In this document: in pieces, positions 45,297 through 53,615 of the stretch
Layout of the letters: each line of letters begins with the position of its first letter
Numbering within the stretch: position 1 is the stretch's first letter
Assembly (NCBI RefSeq): GCF_019703855.1
Contig: NZ_AP024086.1
Coordinates: 2,314,501 to 2,378,500 of the forward strand
Direction of reading: 5' to 3'
DNA: 64,000 bases
From: Desulfomarina profundi
Lineage (GTDB): Bacteria > Desulfobacterota > Desulfobulbia > Desulfobulbales > Desulfocapsaceae
Notes under the pieces: model-generated
The model's input: the letters and a program-made list of their open reading frames with translations, nothing else
What the model was told of the DNA's origin: nothing
The model's database searches: none
Program-made: the position numbers and the translations under genes

Positions 45297-46126
45297 ATGT
45301 CTTCTCCCTTTTCCCTGCCACACCCATTTTACTCGGGTTCCTCACCTGACTCCAGACCGGTGACGGATGAAATCTGGTTTAGTTTTCACCGGAAAAAACT
45401 TCTGATAATGAGAAAAAATAACTGTGTAAAAATCTGCAAAACCAATCCCTTGTTGCTAGGAATCAAAACACGGTTCAAACAATATATCGGCGCATACGGC
45501 AATACCAGGATCTATATTGCTGACCTGGAGGATATCCCCGGGAAAGAATCCTATGAAATTACCAGCCTGCGATCTCTTTACGGAAGAGTTGATGATGAGC
45601 TCTTTGCCCTGGCCAGCCGGGCGATACAGATATTCCACTGGTATACAAATCATCTGTTCTGTGGACGATGCGGTACCCGAATGCGCGTTCGCCACCACGA
45701 ACTGGCCAAAATCTGCCCTTCCTGCAATTTTACCAGCTTCCCCCGTCTTTCACCGGCTGTCATCATGTCCGTTATCGATGAAGACAGAATCCTCCTGGCA
45801 AGATCACCGCATTTTCCAAAAGGCATGTATTCAACCCTCGCGGGATTTGTTGAACCGGGGGAAACATTCGAAGGAGCGGTTGCAAGGGAAGTCAAGGAGG
45901 AAGTTGGGCTGGACATCTGCAATATTCACTACGAAGGAAGTCAACCATGGCCCTTTCCTCATTCTATAATGGCCGCTTTTTCCAGCAGTTACAAAGATGG
46001 ATCAATCCAGATGGATGAAAGGGAGCTTGAAGATGCCGCCTGGTTTTCCCGGGACAACCTCCCCCACTGCCGAGCAGGATAAGTATAGCCAGACATCTCA
46101 TTGAACTTTTTCTCCATAAAAAATAG
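45297..46126 (+). CDS. nudC: NADH pyrophosphatase (NudC), with one-base frameshift near the 3' end
   Basis: Nudix enzyme that hydrolyses NAD(H) to NMN(H) and AMP and can remove NAD caps from RNA. Zinc site: FCGRCGTRMRVRHHELAKICPSC (two CxxC pairs). Nudix box: GFVEPGETFEGAVAREVKEE, followed by GL; the NudC-specific SQPWPFPHSIM comes next. The frame breaks at DNLPHCRAG (stop at 46082). One extra C in the CCCCC run at 46061-46065 restores LPPLPSRISIARHLIELFLHKK and a normal C-terminus ending at 46126. The same kind of homopolymer break occurs in valS. The long N-terminus before residue ~35 is uncertain, and a later start is possible. Confidence 0.88.
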
Positions 46127-46141
46127 TACACTTCTACACCA

Positions 46142-47026
46142 ATGAAAATCCTGACCTGTTCCTCCCTGATACTCACAACCCTTTTCTGGGGCGGAACCTT
46201 TATTGCCGGTCGTCTGCTTTCGGCTGATCTTTCTCCGGCAAATTCCAGTTTCCTCCGCTTTGCCATCGCCTCTCTCTCATTACTCGCAATCATAAAACTG
46301 TCAGGGAAAAAACTGCCAATCCCGCAAAAAGGACAGTGGATTACTCTTTTTCTGCTCGGGCTGACCGGTGTATTTGGTTACAATATATGTTTTTTCACAG
46401 GATTAAAATATATAAGCGCCGGAAGAGCGGCCCTGATTATCGCCTTTACCCCTCTCACTATCACCCTGCTGGCTGCTCTGTTCACAAATGAACGTTTAAA
46501 CTTCAAGCAGTTCGGCGGCATTCTCATTTCCCTGTTCGGCGCCCTGCTTGTTATCAGCAACGGCAGACTTCATCTCCTCTTCCATGGTGGAATAGGCCCC
46601 GGAGAAAAAGCCCTCCTCGGCTGTGTGTTGAGCTGGGCACTCTATTCTATCGTCGGGAGATCCATCCTGACCAGGCTCTCCCCCCTTGTCACAGTCTGCT
46701 ATTCCTCCATAGCCGGGACATTGCTCCTGGCAATCCCTGCAGCACGGGACAACCTGGCCGGTGCTCTTTATTCCATCACCATTTTGAACTGGTTCAGTTT
46801 AGCTTATCTTGGTATTTTCGGCACAGCAATAGGTTTTTCTCTCTACTACAGGGGAATAAAAATAATCGGCCCCAGCCGTACGGCGGTCTTTATTAACCTC
46901 GTACCATTTTTTGCTCTTCTTCTGGCCTATCTTCTGCTGGATGAAACAATTCAGCCTGTGGTTCTTGCAGGAGGTTTTCTGATCATAATCGGTATCTCCG
47001 CAACCAATATGGCAGGGAATACATAA
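46142..47026 (+). CDS. EamA/DMT-superfamily transporter
   Basis: 294 residues with ten predicted membrane helices in two five-helix EamA repeats. Typical features: LFWGGTFIAGRLLSADLSP at the start, FTGLKYISAGRAALIIAFTPLT, then in the second half LAYLGIFGTAIGFSLYYRGI and AVFINLVPFFALLLAYLLL. DMT proteins of this sort export amino acids or metabolites. The substrate cannot be told. It begins 15 bp after the restored nudC stop, so the two may be one transcript, and the small gene at 47043 follows 16 bp later. Confidence 0.92.
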   Translation: MKILTCSSLILTTLFWGGTFIAGRLLSADLSPANSSFLRFAIASLSLLAIIKLSGKKLPIPQKGQWITLFLLGLTGVFGYNICFFTGLKYISAGRAALIIAFTPLTITLLAALFTNERLNFKQFGGILISLFGALLVISNGRLHLLFHGGIGPGEKALLGCVLSWALYSIVGRSILTRLSPLVTVCYSSIAGTLLLAIPAARDNLAGALYSITILNWFSLAYLGIFGTAIGFSLYYRGIKIIGPSRTAVFINLVPFFALLLAYLLLDETIQPVVLAGGFLIIIGISATNMAGNT

Positions 47027-47042
47027 CGAAACGGAAAGAATC

Positions 47043-47351
47043 ATGGCACTTGTCAATATCGACACTGTTTTTCACGAAATCAAACGGATTCTGCTTCGCA
47101 GCAAGGAAAAGGGTGGTGTGGAGATTTTATCCTATAAGCGTAACCGTACCGTTGCAATAATCAAGGAAGGGAACGGCAAAGTCACCGTCAGGGAAAAAGG
47201 GTACAGAAATAATGAGTGGGTGCTTACTGAAGAAGAACTGCCCAAAAAGCTTAAATCCATTTTTAAAAGAGAATTTCCCCGAAGCCGTAAACTGAGACTT
47301 TTTAAATTTTCCGATCCGACACAGCTTGAACGGATTCATCAAAAAATATGA
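47043..47351 (+). CDS. small conserved protein of unknown function
   Basis: 102 residues, basic, without signal peptide or membrane helix. Sequence ILSYKRNRTVAIIKEGNG looks like a beta hairpin, and the C-terminal third (LPKKLKSIFKREFPRSRKLRLFKF) is helical and Lys/Arg-rich. This could be a nucleic-acid-binding or ribosome-associated protein, but I do not recognise it. It follows the EamA gene by 16 bp and ends just before the shared repeat sequence at 47349, so it is probably the last gene of that transcript. Confidence 0.65.
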   Translation: MALVNIDTVFHEIKRILLRSKEKGGVEILSYKRNRTVAIIKEGNGKVTVREKGYRNNEWVLTEEELPKKLKSIFKREFPRSRKLRLFKFSDPTQLERIHQKI

Positions 47352-47466
47352 CCGGAATCCCGGCCGAAAACTGAAAAGATTGAGGTTTTACATCTTCGAG
47401 TTTCAGGAAACATAATAGATGAAAAAAACGATTACTTTTGGTTCACTTTCGTGTAATAATTCTGGA
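47349..47466 (+). repeat. dispersed repeat, copy A
   Basis: Shares a 49-bp identical core (47394-47442, CTTCGAGTTTCAGG to ACTTTTGGT) with 63520-63568, plus similar flanks. The core leads into a sequence like an extended -10 box (TGTAATAAT, 47452-47460). In copy B the same position (TGTTATAGT) precedes lemA by 33 bp. Here no gene follows on the plus strand. The rest of 47352-47563 holds no other gene. Confidence 0.8.
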
Positions 47467-47563
47467 TGATCACTTTGTGGTGGTAACCAGGTACAGGCGG
47501 CAACTCTTCTCGACAGTAACCTGATGACCCTGCAAAAAAACTGTGGTCTGCTTAAAGGTTGAA

Positions 47564-48250
47564 TTATCCAGCCGTCCTAAAGCGACTAAGGCTTAATTCA
47601 ATGAGTTTAAAACCCCAGATCATTATTGTTGAAAGGATCATGTAAATCACTCCAGCAAGAAAGAAGAGTTCTACAGGCATAAATGTCTCGGCTATGAGAT
47701 TTCTAGTAATACCGGTTACCTCCAAAAGGGCAACTGTACTGGCAAGGGATGTTCCCTTCATCATAAGTACACTTTCGTTAGAGTATCCGGGTAATGCTAT
47801 GAGAGCGGCCTGCGGCAAAATAATTCTGGTATAGAGCTTAACAGGTGACATGCCAACTGACAGGGCGGCCTCAATTTGACCCTGCGGGACTGATTTAATA
47901 GCACCACGGAGGATTTCAGCAGTGTAGGCAGCTGTATTTAGCGTAAAAGCAATTATTGAACACCAGTAGGAATCCGCAAGAAAATTCCAAAGAAAGCTTT
48001 CACGTACACTTTCAAACTGGGAAAAACCGTAATAGATGATAAAGAGCTGTACCAGTAGTGGTGTGCCACGAAAAAAATAGATATATCCGTAAACAGGAAT
48101 ACTCAACCACCTGGATTTAGAATTGCGGCAAAGGGCAAGGGGCACTGCCAGCAACAGTCCGAGAATCATAGTTACCACAACAAGTTTTATGGTGATAACA
48201 ACACCAGTCATTATTTCAGGCGCGTACTCCATAACTATTTGAAGATCCAT
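47564..48250 (-). CDS. polar amino acid ABC transporter permease (HisM-type)
   Basis: 228 residues with about five membrane helices. The inner-membrane-protein signature is present: YAPEIMTGVVITIKLVV, FRGTPLLVQLFIIYYGFSQFE, TAAYTAEILRGAIKSVPQGQIEAALSVGMSP (the EAA loop that docks the ATPase), LPGYSNESVLMMKGTSL. This is the PAAT (His/Glu/Gln/Arg) subfamily. It shares its last base with the HisQ-like gene upstream (48250). It is the last gene of an eight-gene operon running from 55891. Confidence 0.96.
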   Translation of the reverse strand: MDLQIVMEYAPEIMTGVVITIKLVVVTMILGLLLAVPLALCRNSKSRWLSIPVYGYIYFFRGTPLLVQLFIIYYGFSQFESVRESFLWNFLADSYWCSIIAFTLNTAAYTAEILRGAIKSVPQGQIEAALSVGMSPVKLYTRIILPQAALIALPGYSNESVLMMKGTSLASTVALLEVTGITRNLIAETFMPVELFFLAGVIYMILSTIMIWGFKLIELSLSRFRTAG

Positions 48251-48942
48251 TACGAAGCTCTCCCTACCCCACGGTTTGCTCTTTTTTCCAGAACCTGCAG
48301 GATGAATGTTGTGATGGTGGTAATTGCAAGATAAATCAGTGATGCCGCAATGTAAAAAACAAATGGTTTTTTCGTAAATGCCACTGCCTGTGCGGTGTTC
48401 CGCATGAGTTCATTGAGTCCAATGACTGAAACCAGCGCAGTATCTTTTTGCAAAATCATAAAGAGATTACCTAGGCCCGGCAGGGCATAACGCCAGATCT
48501 GCGGGATGAGAATGCGGCGCAGTACCATTATCTTCTTCATGCCGATAGATCTTGCCGCTTCTATCTCCCCTTTGGGAACTGCAAGGATTGAAACTCGAAA
48601 GACGTCTGTTGCATATGCTCCGAAGACAATGCCAAGTGTGACCACCGCTGCCAAAAGAGGATTAATCTCAATATAGATATCGTACCCCAGAAATGAGGCG
48701 AAACGCCCAAGAACGATACTTCCGCCGAAATAGACAAAGAGGATCAGAATGAGCTCGGGTACCCCCCTTATAACAAGGGTCCATAATTCGGTGAACCAGA
48801 CAAAAGGACGAATGCCGGAGAGTTTTGCCCAGGCTCCAAACAGTCCACTGACAAGCCCTATCCCCAAAGCGTACACCATTATTTTTATGGTACCCCAGGT
48901 ACCAAGGGCCAATGCCCCGCCAAAGCCGTATAAATCAAACAC
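48250..48942 (-). CDS. polar amino acid ABC transporter permease (HisQ-type)
   Basis: 230 residues, about five membrane helices. Signature features: GALALGTWGTIKIMVYA, RGVPELILILFVYFGGS, YATDVFRVSILAVPKGEIEAARSIGMKK (EAA loop), LPGLGNLFMILQKDTALVSVIGLNE. Together with the HisM-type partner it would form the heterodimeric channel of a polar amino acid importer. Its start overlaps nothing; the binding-protein gene ends 126 bp upstream. Confidence 0.96.
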   Translation of the reverse strand: MFDLYGFGGALALGTWGTIKIMVYALGIGLVSGLFGAWAKLSGIRPFVWFTELWTLVIRGVPELILILFVYFGGSIVLGRFASFLGYDIYIEINPLLAAVVTLGIVFGAYATDVFRVSILAVPKGEIEAARSIGMKKIMVLRRILIPQIWRYALPGLGNLFMILQKDTALVSVIGLNELMRNTAQAVAFTKKPFVFYIAASLIYLAITTITTFILQVLEKRANRGVGRAS

Positions 48943-49067
48943 AATAACCTCTCTTCGTATAGGGCAATTATAGAACAGACCTGTAGAACCGAAACATCAA
49001 TACCAAGTTTGTCTGATCGAAATATTATTTCATTCAGACAAGCCTGATCCTGCAGAGGACGACAAAA

Positions 49068-49820
49068 TCACATAAACCATTTGTTATAGATTTTATCGTA
49101 GGTACCGTTGGATTTGATTGTATCCAGAGCCTTGTTGAAATTTTCGAGAAGCTCTTTGTCCTGTTTCCTAACAGCAATGCCGACACCATCACCGATATAT
49201 TTTTTATCCTTTACCGGAGAACCTACGATGGCAAGCTTTTCTCCATCTTTTGTTTTAATTGTTTTATGTACAAACACGTCAGAGGCAAGAATAAGATCCA
49301 CTCGCCCGGAAAGGAGGTCAAGTATCTGAGAAGCCGGAGTCTCATAGTATTTAATATCAACAGAGGATCCGTAAATTCCCTTAATATAGTTGGCAAAGGT
49401 GGTTGCTCTTTGCACCGCAACTTTTTTCCCTTTCATCCCATCAACAGAAAAATCGATGTTCTCACCTTTGCGAGCGAGAAACAGCCCCTGTTCGTCATAG
49501 TAGGATTGGGAAAAATTGACAACTTTGAGTCTTTTGTCGGTGATAGACATATCGGAGATGATAGCATCGAATTTTTTAGCGATGAGGCCGGGGATCATGC
49601 CGTCCCAGTCCTGGATTACATCCACTTTCTTAACCCCCATCACGTCACACAGGGCAGCAGCAATTTCAACATCAAATCCCTGAACCTTGCCGTTGCCATC
49701 AACAAAATTAAACGGGGGAGTAGCAGTCTCGTTGGCAATTCGGACAATATCCTGGGCAGACACCGAACTAAAAACGGCGCATAAACCGATCACAATTAAG
49801 ACACAGATAGTTTTTCTCAT
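49068..49820 (-). CDS. periplasmic polar amino acid-binding protein (SBP_bac_3)
   Basis: 250 residues from the ATG at 49820 (AAGGAGAATGAG upstream); the frame is open 32 codons further, without a ribosome-binding site. Signal peptide about 1-22 (FSSVSAQ). Family 3 motifs: IANETATPPFNFVDGNGKVQGFDVEIAAALCDVMG, IIPGLIAKKFDAIISDMSITDKRLKVVNFSQSYY, AVQRATTFANYIKG, YETPASQILDLLSGRVDLILASD, IAVRKQDKELLENFNKAL. This binds the ligand for the permeases downstream. The ligand is probably a small polar amino acid or related compound, given the GcvP-like genes upstream; its exact identity is not evident. Confidence 0.95.
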   Translation of the reverse strand: MRKTICVLIVIGLCAVFSSVSAQDIVRIANETATPPFNFVDGNGKVQGFDVEIAAALCDVMGVKKVDVIQDWDGMIPGLIAKKFDAIISDMSITDKRLKVVNFSQSYYDEQGLFLARKGENIDFSVDGMKGKKVAVQRATTFANYIKGIYGSSVDIKYYETPASQILDLLSGRVDLILASDVFVHKTIKTKDGEKLAIVGSPVKDKKYIGDGVGIAVRKQDKELLENFNKALDTIKSNGTYDKIYNKWFM

Positions 49821-50056
49821 CTCATTCTCCTTGTTGAAATATGTTTGGTGGTTTTTCTTCTTTTGCCCTACCGGGACAGGACTTGCATCCTGGGCAGCAA
49901 GGCTGCCTAACCTCATCTTTTGTTACGCAGACAACCTGCAAGTAAATACCTTGGAGTTGGCTATTTGATTTTATAGTAAATACCAATCTCCATTTTCTTG
50001 TTTTTCTTTACAGCTTTTACGACGTAAGGTACTAAATAGAATGGTTTATTTTTCCT
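49821..50056 (-). other. 236-bp intergenic stretch with hairpins inside the operon
   Basis: Between the ATPase stop and the binding-protein start, the minus strand folds as GGCAGC-CTT-GCTGCC followed directly by CAGGA-TGCAAG-TCCTG; an alternative pairs TGCCC with GGGCA around the second hairpin. Such hairpins could attenuate or stabilise the downstream binding-protein mRNA, which is needed in excess. No known riboswitch class is recognised. Confidence 0.35.
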
Positions 50057-50851
50057 TCAACATTCTTTGTTTTGTTGAGTATTTCTGACCTGAGCGAAAA
50101 AATTGGAAAATTTCTCAGATGATTTGTTCCTGAAAACTTCTTCAGGCGGCCCGCTTATTTCTATAACACCCTGATTGAGAAATATTATTTCGGAGGATAC
50201 CTGTCTGGCGAACTCCATTTCATGGGTGACGATCAGCATCGTTCGACCCTCCGCAGCCAGTAGTTCAATAACCTGCAGTACTTCATTCACCAGCTCAGGA
50301 TCAAGAGCTGAAGTCGGTTCATCAAAGAGCAGGATATCAGGTTCCATTGCAAGGGCGCGGGCGATGGCCACCCGCTGCATTTGACCACCGGAGAGCTGAC
50401 TTGGATAACAATCGTATTTATCCGCCAACCCGACCTTGTCGAGATAGGCCATGGCACTCTCTTTGGCCTCTGCTTTCTGCACCTTAAGTACCTGAACTGG
50501 CCCCTCCATAATGTTTTCCTGCACGGTCATATGGGTCCAGAGATTAAAACTTTGAAAGACCATGCTGAGTCGGCTTCTGATCCTCTCCACCTGTCTTTTG
50601 TCAGCTGCTTTACGTTTATGCCCGGTACCCTTCATTTTTATGAGTTCATCATTAATATAGACATCCCCCTGTTGCGGAATTTCAAGGAGGTTGATACATC
50701 TGAGTAGAGTACTTTTGCCGGAACCACTACTCCCGAGAATAGAGATAACATCCCCTCTATTCGCATACATGCTGGTCCCATTCAATACCTCAAGATCACC
50801 AAAACTTTTATGCAGGTTGTCAATTGTCAGGACATGTGATTCACTGTTCAT
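50057..50851 (-). CDS. polar amino acid ABC transporter ATPase (HisP-type)
   Basis: 264 residues from the ATG at 50851 (AGAGGAACGAG upstream); an ATG at 50872 is possible. Walker A GSSGSGKST, Q loop region SMVFQSFNLWTHMTV, signature LSGGQMQRVAIARAL, Walker B ILLFDEPTSALDPE, switch His in LIVTHEM. It hydrolyses ATP to drive uptake by the two permeases. It is the fifth gene in the operon, between the NAD-kinase-like gene and the binding protein, with no close partner gene other than those. Confidence 0.97.
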   Translation of the reverse strand: MNSESHVLTIDNLHKSFGDLEVLNGTSMYANRGDVISILGSSGSGKSTLLRCINLLEIPQQGDVYINDELIKMKGTGHKRKAADKRQVERIRSRLSMVFQSFNLWTHMTVQENIMEGPVQVLKVQKAEAKESAMAYLDKVGLADKYDCYPSQLSGGQMQRVAIARALAMEPDILLFDEPTSALDPELVNEVLQVIELLAAEGRTMLIVTHEMEFARQVSSEIIFLNQGVIEISGPPEEVFRNKSSEKFSNFFAQVRNTQQNKEC

Positions 50852-50897
50852 CTCGTTCCTCTTGTTTTTCATTTGTGTTAGCTGGTCGGGTGTTCGT

Positions 50898-52004
50898 TCA
50901 TCGAACCCTGGTGATCATCTGCTGCTTATATCCTGTGGTAACGCGGATATAGCCTCCAAGCATTTGATCAACAGAGATATCCCCGGTATCCACCAATAAA
51001 GGTTCTCCCCGGAGTCGTATAAGCTTTTCCCGGGTAGCAATGACAATGATATTTTCCTTCCCCGCAAGCCTCAAAACCCTGTGGCTGAGCTGGTGATTGC
51101 CACGGCCAAAGATATATCCTTGGCCGCCGATGGGCGTGACAATGATTTTAAAATTTCTCTGTTTTGTGGCTTTGAGAATTGTTTTTTCAGTTGCATCCGC
51201 TGCGATGAGCTGACCATCCATGACCAGATCCACTCCAAGAAGTGTACAGGGCAATCCCAGATTTTCCATAATGGGTCTTGTGGTAGAGCCAGGGCCCACA
51301 AGGTACATGACTCCTTTAGCCATATTGTCTATGATATCGAGGGCAATACTGTTCTGAGAGACTTTTTCCGTAAGTGGTGTACCGGATTTACGGTTTTGCA
51401 TTCGCAAACGTTCCACCGGGACATTCAGATAACCGTGAAGCCGTGTTTTAACCTGGCCATTTCGGTATGCCTCTTCATCAATATCTAAAACTTCTGCCAG
51501 ATCAAAATGGTGAAGCTGCCCTGCAAGAAAGAGTTTTGCCAGCTCTCCTGCCTTTTGCGCTGTTTGCGCAAAGACAGGGGAGTGAATTTTAACGCCTGCC
51601 GGTATACCGATTACCGGGACTTTTTCACCAATAGCTGAATAGATGTCTCTTGCCGTACCATCGCCACCGGCAAAGAGAATCAGCTCTACTCCCTGCTGTA
51701 CCATCTCTTTGGCAGCATAACGTGTATCGGCGGCACCCGTTTCTCCGGTGGTGTGTCGGCCGATCACCGTTGGGGCAAAACCCTCCCGTTTCGCTTCGGC
51801 TTCTCCCATTTCTTTTGCCGGTGTAAAGATCTGTAGTTCAGATTCAAAATTGCGCAATGGAATCAGGCCTTTTTGCCCCCGTGCAGGAGCCAGGGGCAGG
51901 GCGCCACGTTGTCTGGCCTCTTCTGCGAGGCCGTCGGTGCCCTTCAAACCAACTCTCCCGCCCATCCCGGCGATAGGATTAACTATAAAACCGATGCTTT
52001 TCAT
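50898..52004 (-). CDS. ATP-NAD kinase-like protein (AcoX/COG3199 type)
   Basis: 368 residues. Motifs: IGFIVNPIAGMGGRVGLKGTDG at the N-terminus, LILFAGGDGTARDIYSAI (the NAD-kinase/diacylglycerol-kinase nucleotide site) and GIPAGVKIHSPVFA. This is the family containing AcoX of acetoin operons; its activity is not well established but NAD phosphorylation is inferred by homology. In this operon it could supply NADP for the SDR. It starts 10 bp after the GcvPB-like stop and ends 47 bp before the ABC ATPase start, so it is well inside the transcript. Confidence 0.88.
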   Translation of the reverse strand: MKSIGFIVNPIAGMGGRVGLKGTDGLAEEARQRGALPLAPARGQKGLIPLRNFESELQIFTPAKEMGEAEAKREGFAPTVIGRHTTGETGAADTRYAAKEMVQQGVELILFAGGDGTARDIYSAIGEKVPVIGIPAGVKIHSPVFAQTAQKAGELAKLFLAGQLHHFDLAEVLDIDEEAYRNGQVKTRLHGYLNVPVERLRMQNRKSGTPLTEKVSQNSIALDIIDNMAKGVMYLVGPGSTTRPIMENLGLPCTLLGVDLVMDGQLIAADATEKTILKATKQRNFKIIVTPIGGQGYIFGRGNHQLSHRVLRLAGKENIIVIATREKLIRLRGEPLLVDTGDISVDQMLGGYIRVTTGYKQQMITRVR

Positions 52005-52013
52005 GGTCAGGAC

Positions 52014-53588
52014 TCAGTTAGGCCTAGTCTTCTTGAGATAACTTCTCCAGGTGATACACCACTGCCTGGGATCATCGACTCCGGAATCATCAACACGGTG
52101 ACAAACGCTTTTGTTGGGCGCACTTCGTATGATTTCAGGGTTTTCGTACGCTTCTTTGAAGACCTGGGTCAGGGTCGCTATATACTCATCGAGATCTTCT
52201 TTTGATGGAGTCTCTGTGGGCTCAAGAGTCATAGGTTCTGCCACATGGAAGGGATGATGACTGGACCAGTAATGCATACCGAAATCCATCATTCTTCGTT
52301 GTATATCGCCTGTAGTTATGCCAGTGTCACTGGTCATTTTTTCAAGAGTGTATCTGACCTGTTCGATACGCTGTTTACCGATAATATAGGGTGCATCCAC
52401 ACATTCTATCTCCATCAGTTTTTTGTACATGTAGTTGTTATTAAGCACTGCCACTTTAGCCACTTCGTAGAGCCCCTCTGCCCCCATGCTCATAATCCAG
52501 CTATATGCCTTCAAAACAACCGGAGCTACGCCAAGAAATGAACGGACTTTTCCAACACTTACCGGATCATAGGTAGTAGTATTATTAAGAACAAATTTAT
52601 CACCCCGCTGTTCTACCAGTGGGCCGGGGAGATATTTTACCAGTTTTGCAGTAACACCTGTTGCACCACACGCCGGGCCGCCACAACCATGAGGTGTTGA
52701 AAATGTTTTATGGAGATTGAAAAAACACATATCAAAGCCGGCGTCAGCTGCTCTGGTCACACCAAGAAGACCGTTGGCATTTGCCTGATCATAACCACAG
52801 AGGCCTCCCTTTTTGTGTACTAACGCAGTAAACTCCCTTACCCGTGGATTATACACTCCTGTGTCTTCGGGGTTTGCGACAATAAAGGCCGCTGTTTTTT
52901 CACTGACCGCAAGTTTAAACGCTTCAAAATCAGGGTAGCCATTTTCATCCGGTAGTATATGGATAATTTTATACCCTTTTACAGCAGGTGCCGCTGAGTC
53001 TGAAGGGTGTGAGAAAAGAGTTGTTATTATTTCATTTCGTTGTTCACTTTCTCCTTTTTCCTCAAAATACTTTTCAATAATCGAGGCCATGGTCAGGATC
53101 CCCTGACTTCCGCTTCCAGGTTGAAAAGTAAAGCTGTCCAGACCGGATATCTCCCGCATGATACAGTCGGTTTTGTAGATGATCTCAAGGATTCCCTGGA
53201 CGGTCTCTTCGGCCTGAGAAGGATGGAGTGCCGTCATCCCGGGAAGTCTGGCCAAAGCGTCATTAATCTTGGGGCTGTATTTCACCGTGCAGGTTCCCTG
53301 GCCGATTTCAATGTTTACATCCGCCCCCAGAGTCTCCTGGGAAAGGCGCATGAAATGGCGTAACACTCCAGGCTGGGATATTTCCGGGAGCAAAGGTGGT
53401 ACTCGACGTTTCATACCGGTGGGAATTGCAGAGATTCCATCTCCCACCCGTGCGGAAATTTCCTCTTCTGCACGGGGAACCTGGATTCCCCGCTCTCCTT
53501 TTCGACTTAATTCAAAGATGATCGGTTCATCCCATTTGGCCTGGTGAAAACCATTTCTGACCTTGTCACTTCTATCGATACGTTTCAT
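52014..53588 (-). CDS. glycine decarboxylase P-protein beta-subunit homologue (GcvPB-like)
   Basis: 524 residues. The PLP-binding core is clear: FMCFFNLHKTFSTPHGCGGPA-type segment with the Schiff-base Lys in NLHKTFSTPHG, GQGTCTVKYSPKIN, HPSQAEETVQGILEIIY, NPEDTGVYNPRVREF, and the C-terminal EPTETPSKEDLDEYI. It is longer than most GcvPB (about 480), and some positions differ from true GcvPB: the usual THGGGGPG is HGCGGPACG and SCTMKYNPK is TCTVKYSPK. There is no GcvH or GcvT in the window. The protein may thus decarboxylate, or otherwise act on, a different amino acid. It lies 27 bp after the GcvPA-like gene. Confidence 0.9.
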   Translation of the reverse strand: MKRIDRSDKVRNGFHQAKWDEPIIFELSRKGERGIQVPRAEEEISARVGDGISAIPTGMKRRVPPLLPEISQPGVLRHFMRLSQETLGADVNIEIGQGTCTVKYSPKINDALARLPGMTALHPSQAEETVQGILEIIYKTDCIMREISGLDSFTFQPGSGSQGILTMASIIEKYFEEKGESEQRNEIITTLFSHPSDSAAPAVKGYKIIHILPDENGYPDFEAFKLAVSEKTAAFIVANPEDTGVYNPRVREFTALVHKKGGLCGYDQANANGLLGVTRAADAGFDMCFFNLHKTFSTPHGCGGPACGATGVTAKLVKYLPGPLVEQRGDKFVLNNTTTYDPVSVGKVRSFLGVAPVVLKAYSWIMSMGAEGLYEVAKVAVLNNNYMYKKLMEIECVDAPYIIGKQRIEQVRYTLEKMTSDTGITTGDIQRRMMDFGMHYWSSHHPFHVAEPMTLEPTETPSKEDLDEYIATLTQVFKEAYENPEIIRSAPNKSVCHRVDDSGVDDPRQWCITWRSYLKKTRPN

Positions 53589-53615
53589 TGTAGCTATCCT
53601 ATTATCCTGAAATAT

